Shown: positions 12,776 through 25,100, counted from the stretch's first letter. The stretch is 64,000 bases of DNA from Rhodamnia argentea (GCF_020921035.1 NC_063152.1:9686001-9750000), one strand, 5' to 3'. The notes: a model not told the origin generated them from the sequence alone. Program-made: numbers and translations.

Positions 12776-15700
12776 TCATTGGCGATGCCGCCTATGCTTT
12801 CTCCGCTTTTCATCTCTTATAAACGTGTCTTTAGGAAATGGGTCAATCCAATCCTTGTCCATCTCTATGGCTTTATTCCACCGCTCTTTAAAGACTTGAA
12901 GCTCCCATGTCGATTGTCTCCGAATCTGCTCAGAGACACGGGCAAAGTCCAAATAAGAGTCCAGTGTATTTCTTTCTCCCCTCCCAACTAGAGGCACTTA
13001 AAGCATTGCAAGGCTTCTTTTCTTTTTCTTTTTCTTTTTTTTCAATACACCCAAATGGGAATAGCCCTGAAGAAGCAAAGGAACGGGTCTCACCTCTGCT
13101 CGCATGTCAACTGATGAAGGGCTGTGTCTCTGCAAGACAAGCAACCAGTAAACTCATCAGACTCGTCACAGAGTGATGAAAATAGCTACTGTCGTGATGT
13201 CTATAGCAAAATGAAGTTGTAGATACATGAATATTTACCTTTGTTAACTCTTCTGAATTTGAACCCTGAGCATTGTAAAACGAAGCACATACTTAGCACA
13301 AGAAAACAACAATTGAAAGATTATAGAGTAAGTGAACTCAACCGGAAAAAGGCAAGAAGGAAGAAAACCAACCTTTTTCCCAGGAGAACCACCTCCACCT
13401 AAAGTTTGTATACCCTTGTGAAATATATACTCGCTATCAATGACTCCTACCTTCTTCGTACGGTCTCCCTGTTCCATAAATTATGACAGTGCCGAAACTT
13501 ATACACGATATTGCAGATCCACCGAAATGGAGCCAATAAAGTCACTCCACTTCCCTATAATTGAACTTAAATACAACAGATCACACACCAGCAATATTGA
13601 CATCACGACGAAAGGGAAATATGGGAGGACATATTAGAGCCTGTATACCTTCACAACCCAATCCAACAGGGTTATAGTAGCTGATTCTGCTACAATACAG
13701 GTTGCTCCAAACATATTGTCGAGATTAAATCAAGAGGCAAAAAAATTTTATGCCCAAGGTTCAAAAGAAGAATTCGAAAGAAACTGCATGAAAGAAATTT
13801 AATTTCTAATAACAAGAAATTCTTTCTGACAATGATATGTTTGTAAGCCCCCAACCGATCCGACTCTACCCTTTAATCATGTCACTACATCTTGACTCGG
13901 TGGCTGATAAGAACTTAATTTTCGAAAGGAAACATTTTTACGTTGCACATTGACATTCTCAACCGTCGTGACCCCAGGGCAAAAGTGGGAAAAATGCACG
14001 AAAATGATGGAAACCTCCAGAAGCAGCCAAATTTTTTATCATGAAATTTCAGCAAAGATAATATGCCTGATAAATAAGAAATTAGTGCTTTAGTTCACTA
14101 TTTATATTCAAATTCAGGAAGAGTACCCTAATCAGCTCTTCCACCAATATCTCAAGACCCCCAACTAAGTTATCAACTTTTGCATTAATGATTGAAGAAA
14201 CAAAAAATAGAGTATCACCTGTGCACAATACCCGAGTTTAATATCCATTCCCCATCCGTGGATTAGATCATTCTGGAAGAGAGTAATCAAAGAGTCATTA
14301 ATGTTCTAGTAGCATGTGAAAGAAACAGTCCAACAAAGACCTTAAAGTTTTAGCTTTCTAGACCAATGAAGACTCTTAGGAGTTCAAAGGATAATGTTAC
14401 TGTATTACCTATGCATCAAATTGTTCAAGATCAAAGGCACAGATATGATCATTTTCTGACACATTCATAACAAAAGAAAAGCTAAAGAAACAGAACTAAG
14501 CTAGTTTGTGGAAGAGTGATTCACTGTTACTGGAAAAAAGGCATCAATAAAAAGGGAAGGAACGGTAAAGCATTTTCATTGCAGTAACCTAATGGATCTT
14601 GAATGAGAACAGTTAAGAGAACATTGAATTTATGGTATAATGCCAGTCTAATTAAACAGAAACGCCAAGGATCCAGTTCACTTTCTCTTTATCGATTATC
14701 AAGGAATGGAGGGGCCAATCGACCACCTAGAGATTGAAGGCTTACATACCTAGCTTGTGATGACAACCAAAGGTGCATAAAAGAAACTCAAATATTACCG
14801 TAAATGAACAGACTGCATTAGCAATGACATTTTGGGACCAAAAAATGCTTATTGTACATGAAAAGCTGCTTGCAGATTTGGAAAAAGGATCTGAGCGTAG
14901 GACTTTGTTGAATGCCTTGTTCAAGGATGAATATTTGCGGATGAAAAATTAAGCTCCATAATCAAGTGAAAGCTCTACTTCTTCTACTGTTATGTCGGTG
15001 GGAAATTTCAAAAGGAGAAACTACGATTGAAACATTCACATGCATAAATAAGTAAATATGACTTGTGCTAATGAAGAAGGCGAGAAACATAATAATACCT
15101 GCAAAAGATGCCAAGTACAGAACCAAGCAGATCTTGAAAAAACTGGAGCCATTCCCTCTACAAATCTACAGTGAGCCAAAGAATGTGTATTACTGTCAAA
15201 TTCCCAACAAATAATATCTTAAGACATTGACAATGTGAGCCAAACAAGTGTTCTGACCATCTCTTATTCACGTATAACCAACAAATTATGACATTGACAA
15301 AGTGACATTGTTCTACAAAGGCTCCTACAAGAACCCTTGTTCCACCAACACTTGTTTTACTACTGTGCAACAGAATTAGGCCTATGACATTATCCATAAA
15401 ATCTTGAAGTGAAAGGAAAAGAACAAGGTAAAATAGAATTAACTATCATCCCATGTGACACTTACCCAGTGCAGGGCGGCCCCCAACTGGTATTTGTGCA
15501 CTTTGTGCTGCCTCTCACATCATATACCCTCCTGCATCATGCATTTGACATTAGTACCTCTAAAACTTCATGCCATAGTAGAATAAGGACCTTACATAAT
15601 TACATCCCATTCACCTATGAACCTTCTTTGTTCTTGAACGAATTGTTATCCTGTGATGTATATCTGTCGAGTTTGGGTGCAGAGCAGGCTGAGATATTTC

Positions 15701-17860
15701 CAAGCCTTCTGATTTCACTATTTTCAGGTATCTGGGAGCAGCCCAAAAAAAAGAAAACAATAAAAAATCACAGAACATTGGGAGTATGAGCTAACAAAAC
15801 AGAGGGAAAAAGCCATATTGGAACTAGAGAACCTTGAGAAACAGACGAGAAAGGGGAGAGAAAATTGCATTGTCTTTTCGTGGAACCCACAGAAAACAAG
15901 AAAGGTTTCGGGGTTCTAACAAACTAAACATTCCAAAAGACTATACAACAACAATGGCACTCTTACAAAGTAAAATAAAGTGCCAAGAAGTTTGCGTGGG
16001 AAAAAAAAAAACGAGAATGGCATGTTGAGAGCAAACAGATAGGAAATAGCATATGGATAAAAATTGCAGGGAGGTGATGTTAAATTATGCTCTATTACCT
16101 CCGTGGATGGAAGTTTTCCACACCTAAATCTTCATCCCAAAGAAATATATAATCATATACCGAGACAACGCTGGGATGTAGAAAACGCTTTGCAAACCAC
16201 CTGCAATGGAAAGTTCGATTGGAATGTGAGTTTGAGACATGAAGTTTTGCCTGAGCACTGGCAGAGCATATGTTGCTTAAGAATCACACAAGAAAACTTC
16301 TAGAGCCACTCATACGTGCAAAGAAAAGACGAGACAATGGACAACATCATCATCTCAAACAACATGCAGCTAGCCAAGAACAATAAAGGAATCACAGCTC
16401 AGACAAATTAAAGGCAGTTGTTCTCTCTTGAATCTTTCAAAACTATTTCCAGAAAAAAGACTTATGCCAAATGAGTTATAAACTTATAGCCCAATGGCAA
16501 GATAAGCTAGCTATAAGACTCTGCAGCTAAATTAACCAAGTTCACTTAGTTTCTGAACCTATGGACATTGCTTAAATTACACACTACACCAGCTTTCCCT
16601 TCACAAAGTGCACCAGTTCCTGAGTTTTCAAACTCAACTCACAGAGCATATTCCTAATAAGCAATCACAAACCCAAAGCGCTGAAGGTCACACCCACCAT
16701 TTCGTTTGGTTTCGAGCAACTACATGAATGGCATTGCTACTCCAGTCAAGATCTCCCCAATCATCAACTTTGCCATCATAATGGAATAGCATTACTGTGA
16801 AATTGTCTGGAAGAAACTGAACTCAAGAAAATTAGGTAGTGAATCTCACTTCAACCATAGCCAATCTTAAATAATAAGCTTAGAAGTATTACCTTTTGGA
16901 CAATATCATTGACATTATGCTTTTGCTTGATCCCAACAGGCATTGCCAGTAAGTTACGATAGCTGGGAATATCAACCTCATTGCCCGAGACATCAACCTA
17001 AAATTTTTTGAAGGCCCCAATTCATGTTCAGGGACATGCAATGCAATTGATGGTAAACCCGAATGCACCCCTAGTATCTCAGTATCTCTACACATGTCAT
17101 ATCAGCTTTAATGGAAGCATTCTATTCACCAAGTCTGACCTTTGACCTTGAACTACTTGTGGACCACAATGGTCTCAACTCCAAATCTGATCTTGCTTGT
17201 ATGATGCCGCGTGGAAGACTGCCTAGTCTCCGGGAAAGACCCTGAGATTCCTGAAGGAAACAAAAAGGGACAACAAAAGAGCCTCATCAAAAGCATCATA
17301 AAAAGTCGTCATCCAGCCCTTAAAAGCATCATGAACTTCAGCAGCAGCACTAATTCAATTCCAAAGGTACAAAAGGGAATAATGTCGGGTAGAACTTGTA
17401 CCTTTAGCGTGTCAAAAGGGTGTAAATTGATTTCCATCTGATAAAACAAAGGACGCAAAATAAAAGGATTACCTCACTAAAAGATGCATTGAATAAATCA
17501 TAACTTCAACTTCACAGGTAAAAGTTGGAAGGTCTAGGGATGATACAGCAACAAGGGGCAAATTTCACTGAATTTTTTCTAGACATTACATGCTAGTATT
17601 TTCTATTACTTTATGTTATCCCTCAAACCATATCGGTGCTGTAGCCTAACTATTAGGCAGACTTAAAGATCCCTAAAAGCCAAAGGAATACAGATTGAAG
17701 TCCCTTGTTGCCCTGCTAATTTTCATAGCTTCTATTTTATAACAATCAAATACTTAAATAGTGAACTCACCTCTGTCTGACGGTACTGATACTTTGTCGT
17801 TCTATATACAATAAACAACATCCCTAGACAGATGATTCCCATAAACGGTAGCTGTTTCAT
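12776..17860 (-). CDS. DUF707 family membrane protein
   Basis: Fourteen coding exons on the minus strand: 17860-17771, 17437-17402, 17250-17140, 16997-16893, 16816-16698, 16200-16099, 15731-15615, 15531-15466, 15165-15099, 14272-14219, 13468-13373, 13265-13239, 13129-13094, 12925-12776. They make a 391-aa protein. It is recognised as DUF707 (often labelled 'lysine ketoglutarate reductase trans-splicing-related') from NLLAMPVGIKQKHNVNDIV, LFHYDGKVDDW, the FLHP...YDYIFLWDEDLGVENF block (D176-E177-D178), QPALHPNSTDIHH, GPPCTGFVEGMAPVF, HGWGMDIKLGYCAQGDRTK, DSEYIFHKGIQTLGG and RRQSTWELQVFKERWNKA. Residues about 4-20 form one hydrophobic segment right after the start, so a type II (Golgi-like) membrane protein is likely. 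The acidic WDED motif and two Cys pairs would suit a lumenal enzyme such as a glycosyltransferase, but that is only inference and no activity is assigned. The length is close to Arabidopsis members. The C-terminus is very basic. An out-of-frame ATG lies 13 nt upstream of the chosen start. Confidence 0.93.
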
Positions 17861-19340
17861 CTTGAACGCGCATTTTCCCTACAGCAAACCACGTTAAGAA
17901 CTTTGAGAATGACAATCAAACTTAAAAACGTGGAAAACCATTCAAAGTGTGAACAGGGAATAAAGATCAAACTCGCCCCATCAAAGGATGCACTCTTTTT
18001 CCTCAAGAGAAGTCTCCATGATTTGAATGGCTTCATAGACAGCAGATGCTTCTACTTTCTCTCATAACAAATAGTCCACTAAGGCAAAACAGACAGAGTC
18101 CAATCAGAAATCATTCCAAACAAGTTATCACCAAACTAGTGTTCTCGAAGGGACTAATTAACAAATTTGTCACATTTTCCCTCTGAAAAATAATCAGTTG
18201 AGAAATACTGATAGGAAAGCTAGAAATTTGCCAAAGTTTACAAGTGACAGTAAAAGAAATAAATCATGACCCAACAAAGATTTCTCCAACCCACTAATAC
18301 AACTTCCAACGAATTTGGGTATAGCATGATATATTTGTCTGTGAAAGCACAAAAAGCCCAGTGCAACTCACATGCTTGAACGGTTACAGGTAAAGAAGAT
18401 GTCTCAATGCCAAAAAGGAGAAAAAAAAAAAAAAAGAAAGTTGCTCTGACAACTGGAGAGCAAAAAAAATGCCAGACATGACTGAAATAATATATGGGCC
18501 AATCGAACATATGCCTCAGATTTGCAAATCCAAAACGCCACACGGCATCACAGGACATGCCAATCTGGTACCGAAATTAAGAATCTTCCCAATATCTAAT
18601 TACGAACCACCCCCACTAAAAAAGCAAAATTTTTAAAGACGACCAAGCGAACATTGCGACTAATTGACTCGATTCCTTGCTACACGAGGAATAAAAACAG
18701 GAACGCGCAGCAAGTTCCTTGCACTTCGATTGAAGATCTGATCATTGCGCACAAACACTAATGGAGACAACACTCACAGAACCCAGAACAAATCACAAAA
18801 ACTTAAGGACGGCCAAACACAGTACACAAAAAAAAAAAAACTTCACAACGCTCCGCATGCAAGTACCGCGCCAAATTCTTTTCATTTTCTCCTTCTTCCA
18901 AGAGCCCGAAGAACGTCGGATCTCAAAGAAATCTCTAAATCAACCGAGACTTCCGAAACGCGAAAAACAGACGAACCTAAAACAAACTCTCGGGACCCGA
19001 AAGCATCCGCCCCCGAAATCCCGTGTCGTTTCCTACTCTCTCTTTTTATTGTTTTTGTTTTTTCTCTCTCAAGTTCATTTGATGAAGCTCGACCCATCGG
19101 GAGAGCTCAGGAAATCAAATCACCAACCTGTCGGAGGCCCGGGAAACGCACGCGCCGATCACCAGGGGGCCGAAGCGCTCGCAGCTGAACGGGTGGTGGG
19201 GGGAAGGCGCCAATCAGTCTCTCGGCGCGAGGGTCAGGATCGAATCCACCCGGGGGACTCGACGAAGGGCAACAGCCAAGGAACGCGAGCGATATAGCGA
19301 GCGAGCGAAAGAAACGAGAGAGAGAGAGAGAAAGAGGAAA
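17861..19340 (-). promoter_or_regulatory. DUF707 5' leader: non-coding first exon and long leader intron
   Basis: On the minus strand a G+C-rich, ATG-free exon (about 19,128 to 19,340) ends at CGACAG|GTTGGT. The next exon begins at 17,878 after GCTGTAG, 18 nt before the chosen ATG. The leader intron would be about 1.25 kb. The intron holds no convincing coding exon, though an extra leader exon near 18.0 kb cannot be excluded. The leader lies next to GA-rich tracts. Confidence 0.55.
19318..19335. repeat. Short GA tract at the DUF707 transcription start
   Basis: A run of GA units lies at the upstream edge of the predicted non-coding first exon, within a longer purine-rich stretch. It reads CT on the gene strand. 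Confidence 0.75.
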
Positions 19341-19500
19341 GACGAGAGAGAGAATCGGGAACGCCCAGTTTTTAAGGGTCGAAGGGAAGACTGAGACAAA
19401 AAGGCAGAGAAGGAGAAGGAGGAAAGAAAAAAAAAAAAAAAAGCTGCATGCGTAGGCGATTTCGAAAATGGTAAAATTCGCCGACGAGGAACAACAGGAG

Positions 19501-19522
19501 TCTCTCTCTCTCTCTCTCTCTC
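19501..19522. repeat. (TC)n microsatellite
   Basis: Eleven TC units lie about 170 bp upstream of the predicted DUF707 leader. Orientation relative to the gene is GA. Confidence 0.9.
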
Positions 19523-19790
19523 GTGTCGTCTGCTCGGAGGTTGTCCTTGTCCCTGTCGATGGTTAACCCCAAGTTCCCAACAGCTGTTAGAATTCGCATT
19601 TTTCTAATATTAAGTTTTTATTTTATTTTATTTTTTTTTTCTTCTTTTTCTAAGAGGAAGCCACCTTAAAATTAGGTGAATTAACACGACTCAAAAGTAT
19701 TTTGGTCGGGCGATACCAGCCTAGAAAATAAAATTAATTCAAAGTTTTAGAAACGAAAAAAAAATAAAAAAGAATTGAGTTTGCATGATG

Positions 19791-20030
19791 CCGTGCGCGT
19801 ATGACATCATTTTCGCTTTAAAAATCAACTTATGGCTAGAAGTTCATTTTCCTATTTCCGGAGAGAAGTAATTTGTTTTTTTACTTATTCAAGTGGCTCC
19901 AAAACTACTTTTAAAGAAAAAAAAAATGCTCCAAAAGTAGAAAAATGAAACCGTGTAACCGAAGGAATTTCTGCTCCAGAAACACTTGTAAAGCAGAAAT
20001 TCTGCCCCGTAAATGTTGTCATGCGCGCCC
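19791..20030. repeat. Small inverted-repeat element, family B
   Basis: The left end 'CCGTGCGCGTATGACATCAT' and the reverse complement of the right end 'AAATGTTGTCATGCGCGCCC' match well, so the unit is bounded by inverted repeats. The inside repeats 'CTCCAAAA', 'CTACTTTTAAAG' and 'GCTCCAGAAACACTTGTAAAG' motifs that recur in the copies at 47.9 and 59.2 kb. No protein is encoded. It is probably a non-autonomous DNA transposon. Confidence 0.6.
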
Positions 20031-20714
20031 GGTTATACCCCCATAATTACATTCGTTTTTTTTTCCTCCCGCCATATGAATTTCATTTAGATTATTTCCT
20101 GATAGTTTAATTTTTTTTCTTAAAAAAGACGATTCAAACAATGGATAGAAGAGAAGAACCGAAATAAAATACGAAACGATATACCGTTATTTAAATTTTT
20201 AGTAGGATTATGACATGCCAACGAAAAAATTAGCAATATTATCCTCTCTAGGAAAAATTTCGAATAACTTTTTTGGCCAATTGACTTTATCTCCATTTGA
20301 AATTATTGAATCGTGAAGTTCCAGAAACCCAAAATATGGTATCGATATGAGGATTTTGTTACCATAGGAAAAGACTAACGAAATTTAAATGTAGAAAATA
20401 CAAAGGGATGATGGGGCCCGCCATCCATCTCTTTTGAGTTTGGCTGTCCACTGCTTTTAAATAAGCAATTAAAAAAAATGAAATACTGGCATAATATTGA
20501 TAATCTTTATGGCAACTTTAGATTAGCACCCAACCAAATGAGAAACGAATCGAATCCTACCATCCTAATTCTTCTAGATATTCCACAAAATCAACAAAAG
20601 GAAAATCCAATTGACCCACGAAAAGTCTAAGTGAAATAAAAATGTATAAAAAAAACGAATCTTTGGATCTCATTTTCTCTAACCGATAAGAAAAATATCA
20701 CTAGAAACCCTAAA

Positions 20715-21010
20715 TTATGCTCATTGTGACATTAACACCCAAATTTTTATGTATCGCCGGAACCCTACATCTATACTGGTGTGACAAAAATACCCTCCAA
20801 CATAACAAAAACCATAAAAACGTTACTACTTTTTTCATATCATTGATAGCCAAACTTGTATTGGAGGCTTCTGTGACACATAGAAAAAAAAAAGGATAGG
20901 GTATCCGTGTCACAATGGCATAGTTTAAGATTTTTCGAGATACAAAAAGAAAATTTGCGGTATTATTGTCGAAATGGCACGGTTTAGGATTCTCAGTGGC
21001 ATTAACCCCG
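20715..21010. repeat. Foldback-type repeat, family C (degraded)
   Basis: The left part 'AACCCTAAATTATGCTCATTG' and the reverse complement of the right part ('GAATCCTAAACCGTGCCATT') match imperfectly. Inside, 'GTGACA', 'TAAACTATGCCATTGTGACA' and 'GGAACCC' motifs recur on both strands. The same vocabulary occurs in the elements at 30.8 and 47.1 kb. Confidence 0.5.
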
Positions 21011-21019
21011 ACAAAATAA

Positions 21020-22190
21020 CAACAAATAAGCATCCATTAATATCAAATGACCCATGCAATTAACCCTCTCTTTTTCTTGGTTTGAGAAAAGTGATCCGAG
21101 ATACGCTTATAAATAAAAAGATAAGAAGGGGCGATAAGTTCTAGTAATTTTTTTTTTTAAGGAGAAAAAATCCGGCCAATGTCTCTGTGCCACGTACCTC
21201 CGTCAACCTAAATAATCTATTTTTTTTTTCAATAATAATTTAAGGGCAATAACGAGGATTAATCGGGCGACCTAATCAAGACAATATTTGGCGCCAAAAC
21301 CCGGGAATCATCGGGAGGAGTTAGTGAGCTGCCGTTGCTGCCACGGAGTCTGATTAAACTAATTCTTAACTAATTAATTAATTATTTACTAAGGTTATTC
21401 TCTAGTAAAGTGGGCAGCAACCTGTTTTATTTAATATAATGTCTACAATTTCGAGATGACCCGCCTTGGATTTCGTGTGGAACGGGTCGATGATTAGCCT
21501 TACCTTCTCTCTATTGTTTATTAATAAGTAGAACATGTTGTGGTGATGATTGTACCCATTTTACCTTTGCCGGATTAGTTTTGGGTCTAATCCCATTAAA
21601 ATTCCGGTGATTGTAATTTTACCCAGATTTAATCTTGATATTACAAAATATCTCACATTGGTACTCACGTCACGGATCTATCGGGCATCCCTAACCTTCG
21701 ATCTAGAAATGTACGTGACAAACGGTTCGAATGATCGACGTGTCACGTGAATTCGAGGTGAGACCTACACGACAGTCTTCTAGGGAAGTCGGATATGAAA
21801 AAATGAAATGAGATTACGGAAGTTGATAGTTTTGCCCTCAAAGCACCCTCGCGTTTCCAAAATACGCTGTCTCGATTTTGGCTCGAAACTTGAGTAGATT
21901 TGTCAAGGGGTCTATTGATTTGGTATTTCTTTTCAACGTGGAAATTAGTCTGACGTAAATGTGGTGGGAGTGTATCGGTTTAAAGATTTTTGCGGTACCA
22001 AAAATTAAATTGAGATAAATTTGTGACTTAAGTATATCAATTTGAGATTTTTTATGATATAAACCCGACAAAATATTAGATTCATTGGACAAGATAAATT
22101 CTCATCTCTTGAAATAACTCAAATTCATTATGAGTTGGGGTCTTTTCAGGTGTTTTAATTTTTAGAAATGCCAAATAAGATAGAAAATAC
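21020..22190. other. Intergenic stretch with little recognisable structure
   Basis: No gene was seen. About 21,960-22,080 holds a decayed fragment of foldback family C ('GTGTATCGGTTTAAAGAT', 'TAAATTTGTGACTTAAGTAT'). The rest is unassigned non-coding DNA. Confidence 0.5.
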
Positions 22191-22194
22191 CCAC

Positions 22195-22397
22195 CGATCG
22201 GTGGCCGAGTTAGTTTGAGTTCAGTTCCTTTCACGAGAAATCTTGGGTTCAAAACTCCTCGACGCCGATGTCTTAAGTGGGGGGTCGTGGTGGTGGGCTC
22301 CTGCGCTAGCCCCTCCCGAGGACTAGTCGTGCTCCACCGCTGTGTTGAGCCAAGCTCGCCGGCCGCGCGGAACCTCGGTCATAAAAAAAAAAAAAAA
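22195..22397 (+). repeat. tRNA-derived SINE (candidate)
   Basis: The unit starts with an A box (TGGCCGAGTTAG at 22,202-22,213). A B-box-like 'GGGTTCAAAACTCC' follows at about 22,245-22,258. After a G+C-rich body of about 120 bp it ends in an A15 tail (22,383-22,397). Order, spacing, total length of about 200 bp and the poly-A end all fit a SINE. No clear target-site duplication was found. Confidence 0.6.
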
Positions 22398-22734
22398 TTA
22401 TTCATCATAAAAAATTTCATTCTTTCTTGCCCGAATTAATTAGCACGCCACCCATTTGAGCGCGATGCTCACGGAAGTCAAGTGACGTCCGGCCCGCGAC
22501 ACGTGGCGTTGTTCCATTTACTCAACTCACCTTTCGTATTTATGATGAGATTATCAAGACACCTATAAAGTGGACTATTCTCCCAATTATTTTGAATTTG
22601 GACATTTGTCTGTCCCCCAACTCGTATAACGAAGGGGAAGATGACATCACATGACGTCACGCATCTAATTACGACAAAATAAATGTCCCTTGGGCTATTT
22701 AGAGGGTGTGGACCAAAACCCTAGAGGTGGTTGG

Positions 22735-22820
22735 ATCAAAAGACAGAGTCCAAATTATCGAATTTGGACTCATTGTATCCCATCTAGAATTACGAATCAA
22801 AAGACAGAGTCCAAATTAGG
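22735..22820. repeat. Short direct duplication (period 61 bp)
   Basis: 'ATCAAAAGACAGAGTCCAAA' occurs at about 22,735 and again at about 22,796 in non-coding DNA. Confidence 0.8.
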
Positions 22821-23067
22821 CAGCCCCATAAAAAAATTTCATTGATTAGGTCGGTCAAACTAGATGATCAAAGTTGACTATTTTTTTTCCTATCAAATTT
22901 CAAGAACAAGCTATCGATCCCCGTATTCAAGCATCTAGAAAAAGTAGATAAGTGATGGAGACGCCTTAGCGTTAGCCCCACTGTTGTTTTCGATCCTTAG
23001 GTTGCTCCTTGGAAGATCTTCTTTAGGCCTACGGTTCTTTCTTTTTGTTGGGTCAATTTTGTGGAAT

Positions 23068-23510
23068 CCCTTTCCTTGTTGGGTTCTGCTAAATTTGTTC
23101 ATCGCCAAAAGCTTGAAGGAAACCCTTTGATGGAATCGCTTTCCTTATAGGGTTTCGCTGAATTTCTTCGCGCGGATAATTGTCGTGTTCATGTCGTGAA
23201 CAATTTCGATGAAACGCGTCGACCGACGATTGGTTGCATAGATGATTACGTGATATGCTCATGAGGAAATTAAAGTAACCACGCTTTGTAAGCGGATATT
23301 GACGGAGATCATAGTGGCTAGAATCCCTTTCCTTCTAGGGTTTCGCCAAATTTCTTCGCTCGAATAATTGTCATGTTTTGCATGTCGTGAATAATTTCGA
23401 GAAAACATGTCAAGCGATGGTGATTGATTTGGTAGACGATTACGTGATTCACGAGGAAATTAAAATAACCACGCTTTGTAAGTGGATAGTGACAGAGATC
23501 ATAGTGAAAG
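23068..23510. repeat. 190-bp direct duplication with a partial third copy
   Basis: Unit 1 runs from about 23,133 to 23,320 and unit 2 from 23,321 to 23,510. The offset is 188-190 bp throughout. Shared blocks include 'CTTTCC...AGGGTTTCGC', 'ATAATTGTC', 'CATGTCGTGAA', 'GATTACGTGAT', 'GAGGAAATTAAA' and 'AACCACGCTTTGTAAG'. A third partial copy of the start lies at 23,068-23,105. The sequence is non-coding with many stops. It could be a decayed retroelement or LTR piece. Confidence 0.8.
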
Positions 23511-23719
23511 CTTAACCATTAACAACGTTGTCTCTATGGAAAGATGTCATACTGATATTTCAAGGGCACTTGGCATGTTTTCCATGATTGGAAGGAAACT
23601 TTGCTCCTCCTATCTAAAATTTGATGTGTGTGTGTCTATATATATACAAGCAAACTCATGATGGAAATATCAAGCCGCCATCGTCGCCGTCCCCTTTCTG
23701 TCTCTTTTCATTGCCTCGG

Positions 23720-24470
23720 AGGCGATGATAATTAGAGTGGTGTTGCGACAGTGGGCCCCCCAACAATAGCTATCAGAGCCGATGGTAGAATGATAGGCTC
23801 CCAATTTGTTCCGATATTTGGTAAATATCTCAATGAAGGAATTTGGCGACCGACGCGGTTTCCAGAAGGTTGGCTTTGTGATGTAGCGATGCGGTCCCAA
23901 CGACAGATTCGTGGTTTGGTATGAAGAAAGAGACTCGATATGAAGTTGGGGTGTTGATAGAAATTCAGGTTGAGATATCTTGATGTAGAAGGATATATGA
24001 ATTAAAGAGGAATGAACATAATACTGTGCTCACACGTCAAGGAGAGATGGTCGGGATGCACGTGTGAATTGTGTTAGAAAATTTCACTTCGAATAATTGA
24101 TATGATATGAAACGACTAATACATCCTACTTTGCTCATAACTCATTAACTTACGCTATTGAGTGAATGTGTGTCATATTGAAGATGTTAATGGGCTCGGA
24201 CTTGAACTTTTCCTTAGCAATCTTTTCCAGTGAAACGATTAATATATCTTACTTGACTCATAACTCATTGACTTATGCTAATGAGTGAAGGTGGGTTATA
24301 CCGAAGATATTAACGGGCTCGGACTTGAGTTTTCTCTTAGCGATCTTTTCGGGTAAAGATATCGACCTTATGTTGCGCGCTGTCAACAAGCACGATTACA
24401 CTCGTCGTCGATAAGAATCCAAAGTAGGCAATGACAATTAAAGTGGCATTGCAATCAGCGGGCACAGACG
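23720..24470 (+). mobile_element. TRIM-like LTR retroelement remnant
   Basis: A 30-bp segment ending 'GAGTGGTGTTGCGACA' (about 23,722-23,750) is followed by a PBS-like 'CTATCAGAGCCGATGG', resembling the 3' part of the initiator-Met tRNA site. A short non-coding interval follows. At 24,072 a 'TGTTAGAAAATTTC' start is typical of an LTR beginning with TG. The downstream piece includes an echo of the first segment ('GGCAATGACAATTAAAGTGG', 24,428-24,447) and a 123-bp tandem duplication. There is no gag-pol, so this is a small, broken terminal-repeat element. Most of the 5' LTR is not recognisable. Confidence 0.4.
24111..24356. repeat. 123-bp tandem duplication in the LTR-like segment
   Basis: 'AACGACTAATACATC...CTCATAACTCATTAACTTA' from 24,111 is repeated from 24,234 with a constant offset of 123 bp. 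Both copies carry 'GGGCTCGGACTTGA' near the end. Confidence 0.85.
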
Positions 24471-25100
24471 GTTGGGGAGCAGCAGTGACGGCGGCTACAC
24501 GGCGGAGGATGGGGCTGCTTGGGAAGGCAGAAAAACAAAGAAAGGAGAAGAATGGGACAGAGAAAGAACACAAAGAAAACGAAAAGCAGTTAAAATCCTA
24601 CATGTCGATGTGCCTCTTCCCCAAAATTAGGTAACATAAAATGTACATTTGTTTCAAATTAAATCCATTGATCTCAAAGATCAATAAGAGAATCAACCTT
24701 CCACTTTAAAATCCCTTCTTACAAGTTTCATCACAAAGATAGATTGGCATGGTCATATTTATTTTTTAGTTGAGAGATATCATTCGATTGGCATGGTCAT
24801 ATTGACTTGAGGATGATTTGACCTAAAGAGATGGTTCTATCATGAAGAAAGGCGTAATATTTATAGGAGGAACGAGTAATCGATATTCTAAATTTTAAGA
24901 AATCATTGGTACTTGTGATGCACACATATTGACTAGTCCATCTATGAAGATTAGTCGAGTGATCACCATCAAAATACCAATCGCTGCGCGATGAAGAATA
25001 AGTAAAGGCGCAGAAATGTATAAATTATTGAGCACGAAAAATCTTTTGACATTGGTGAAAAAGCTAATGGAGAAAGCTTTTCCAAGTCCAATCCATGTGG

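Noticed and set aside
18745..19297. Plus-strand open frames of 147 and 178 codons
   Set aside because: They lie over the promoter and leader of the minus-strand DUF707 gene, overlap each other in two frames, are biased by base composition and show no domain.
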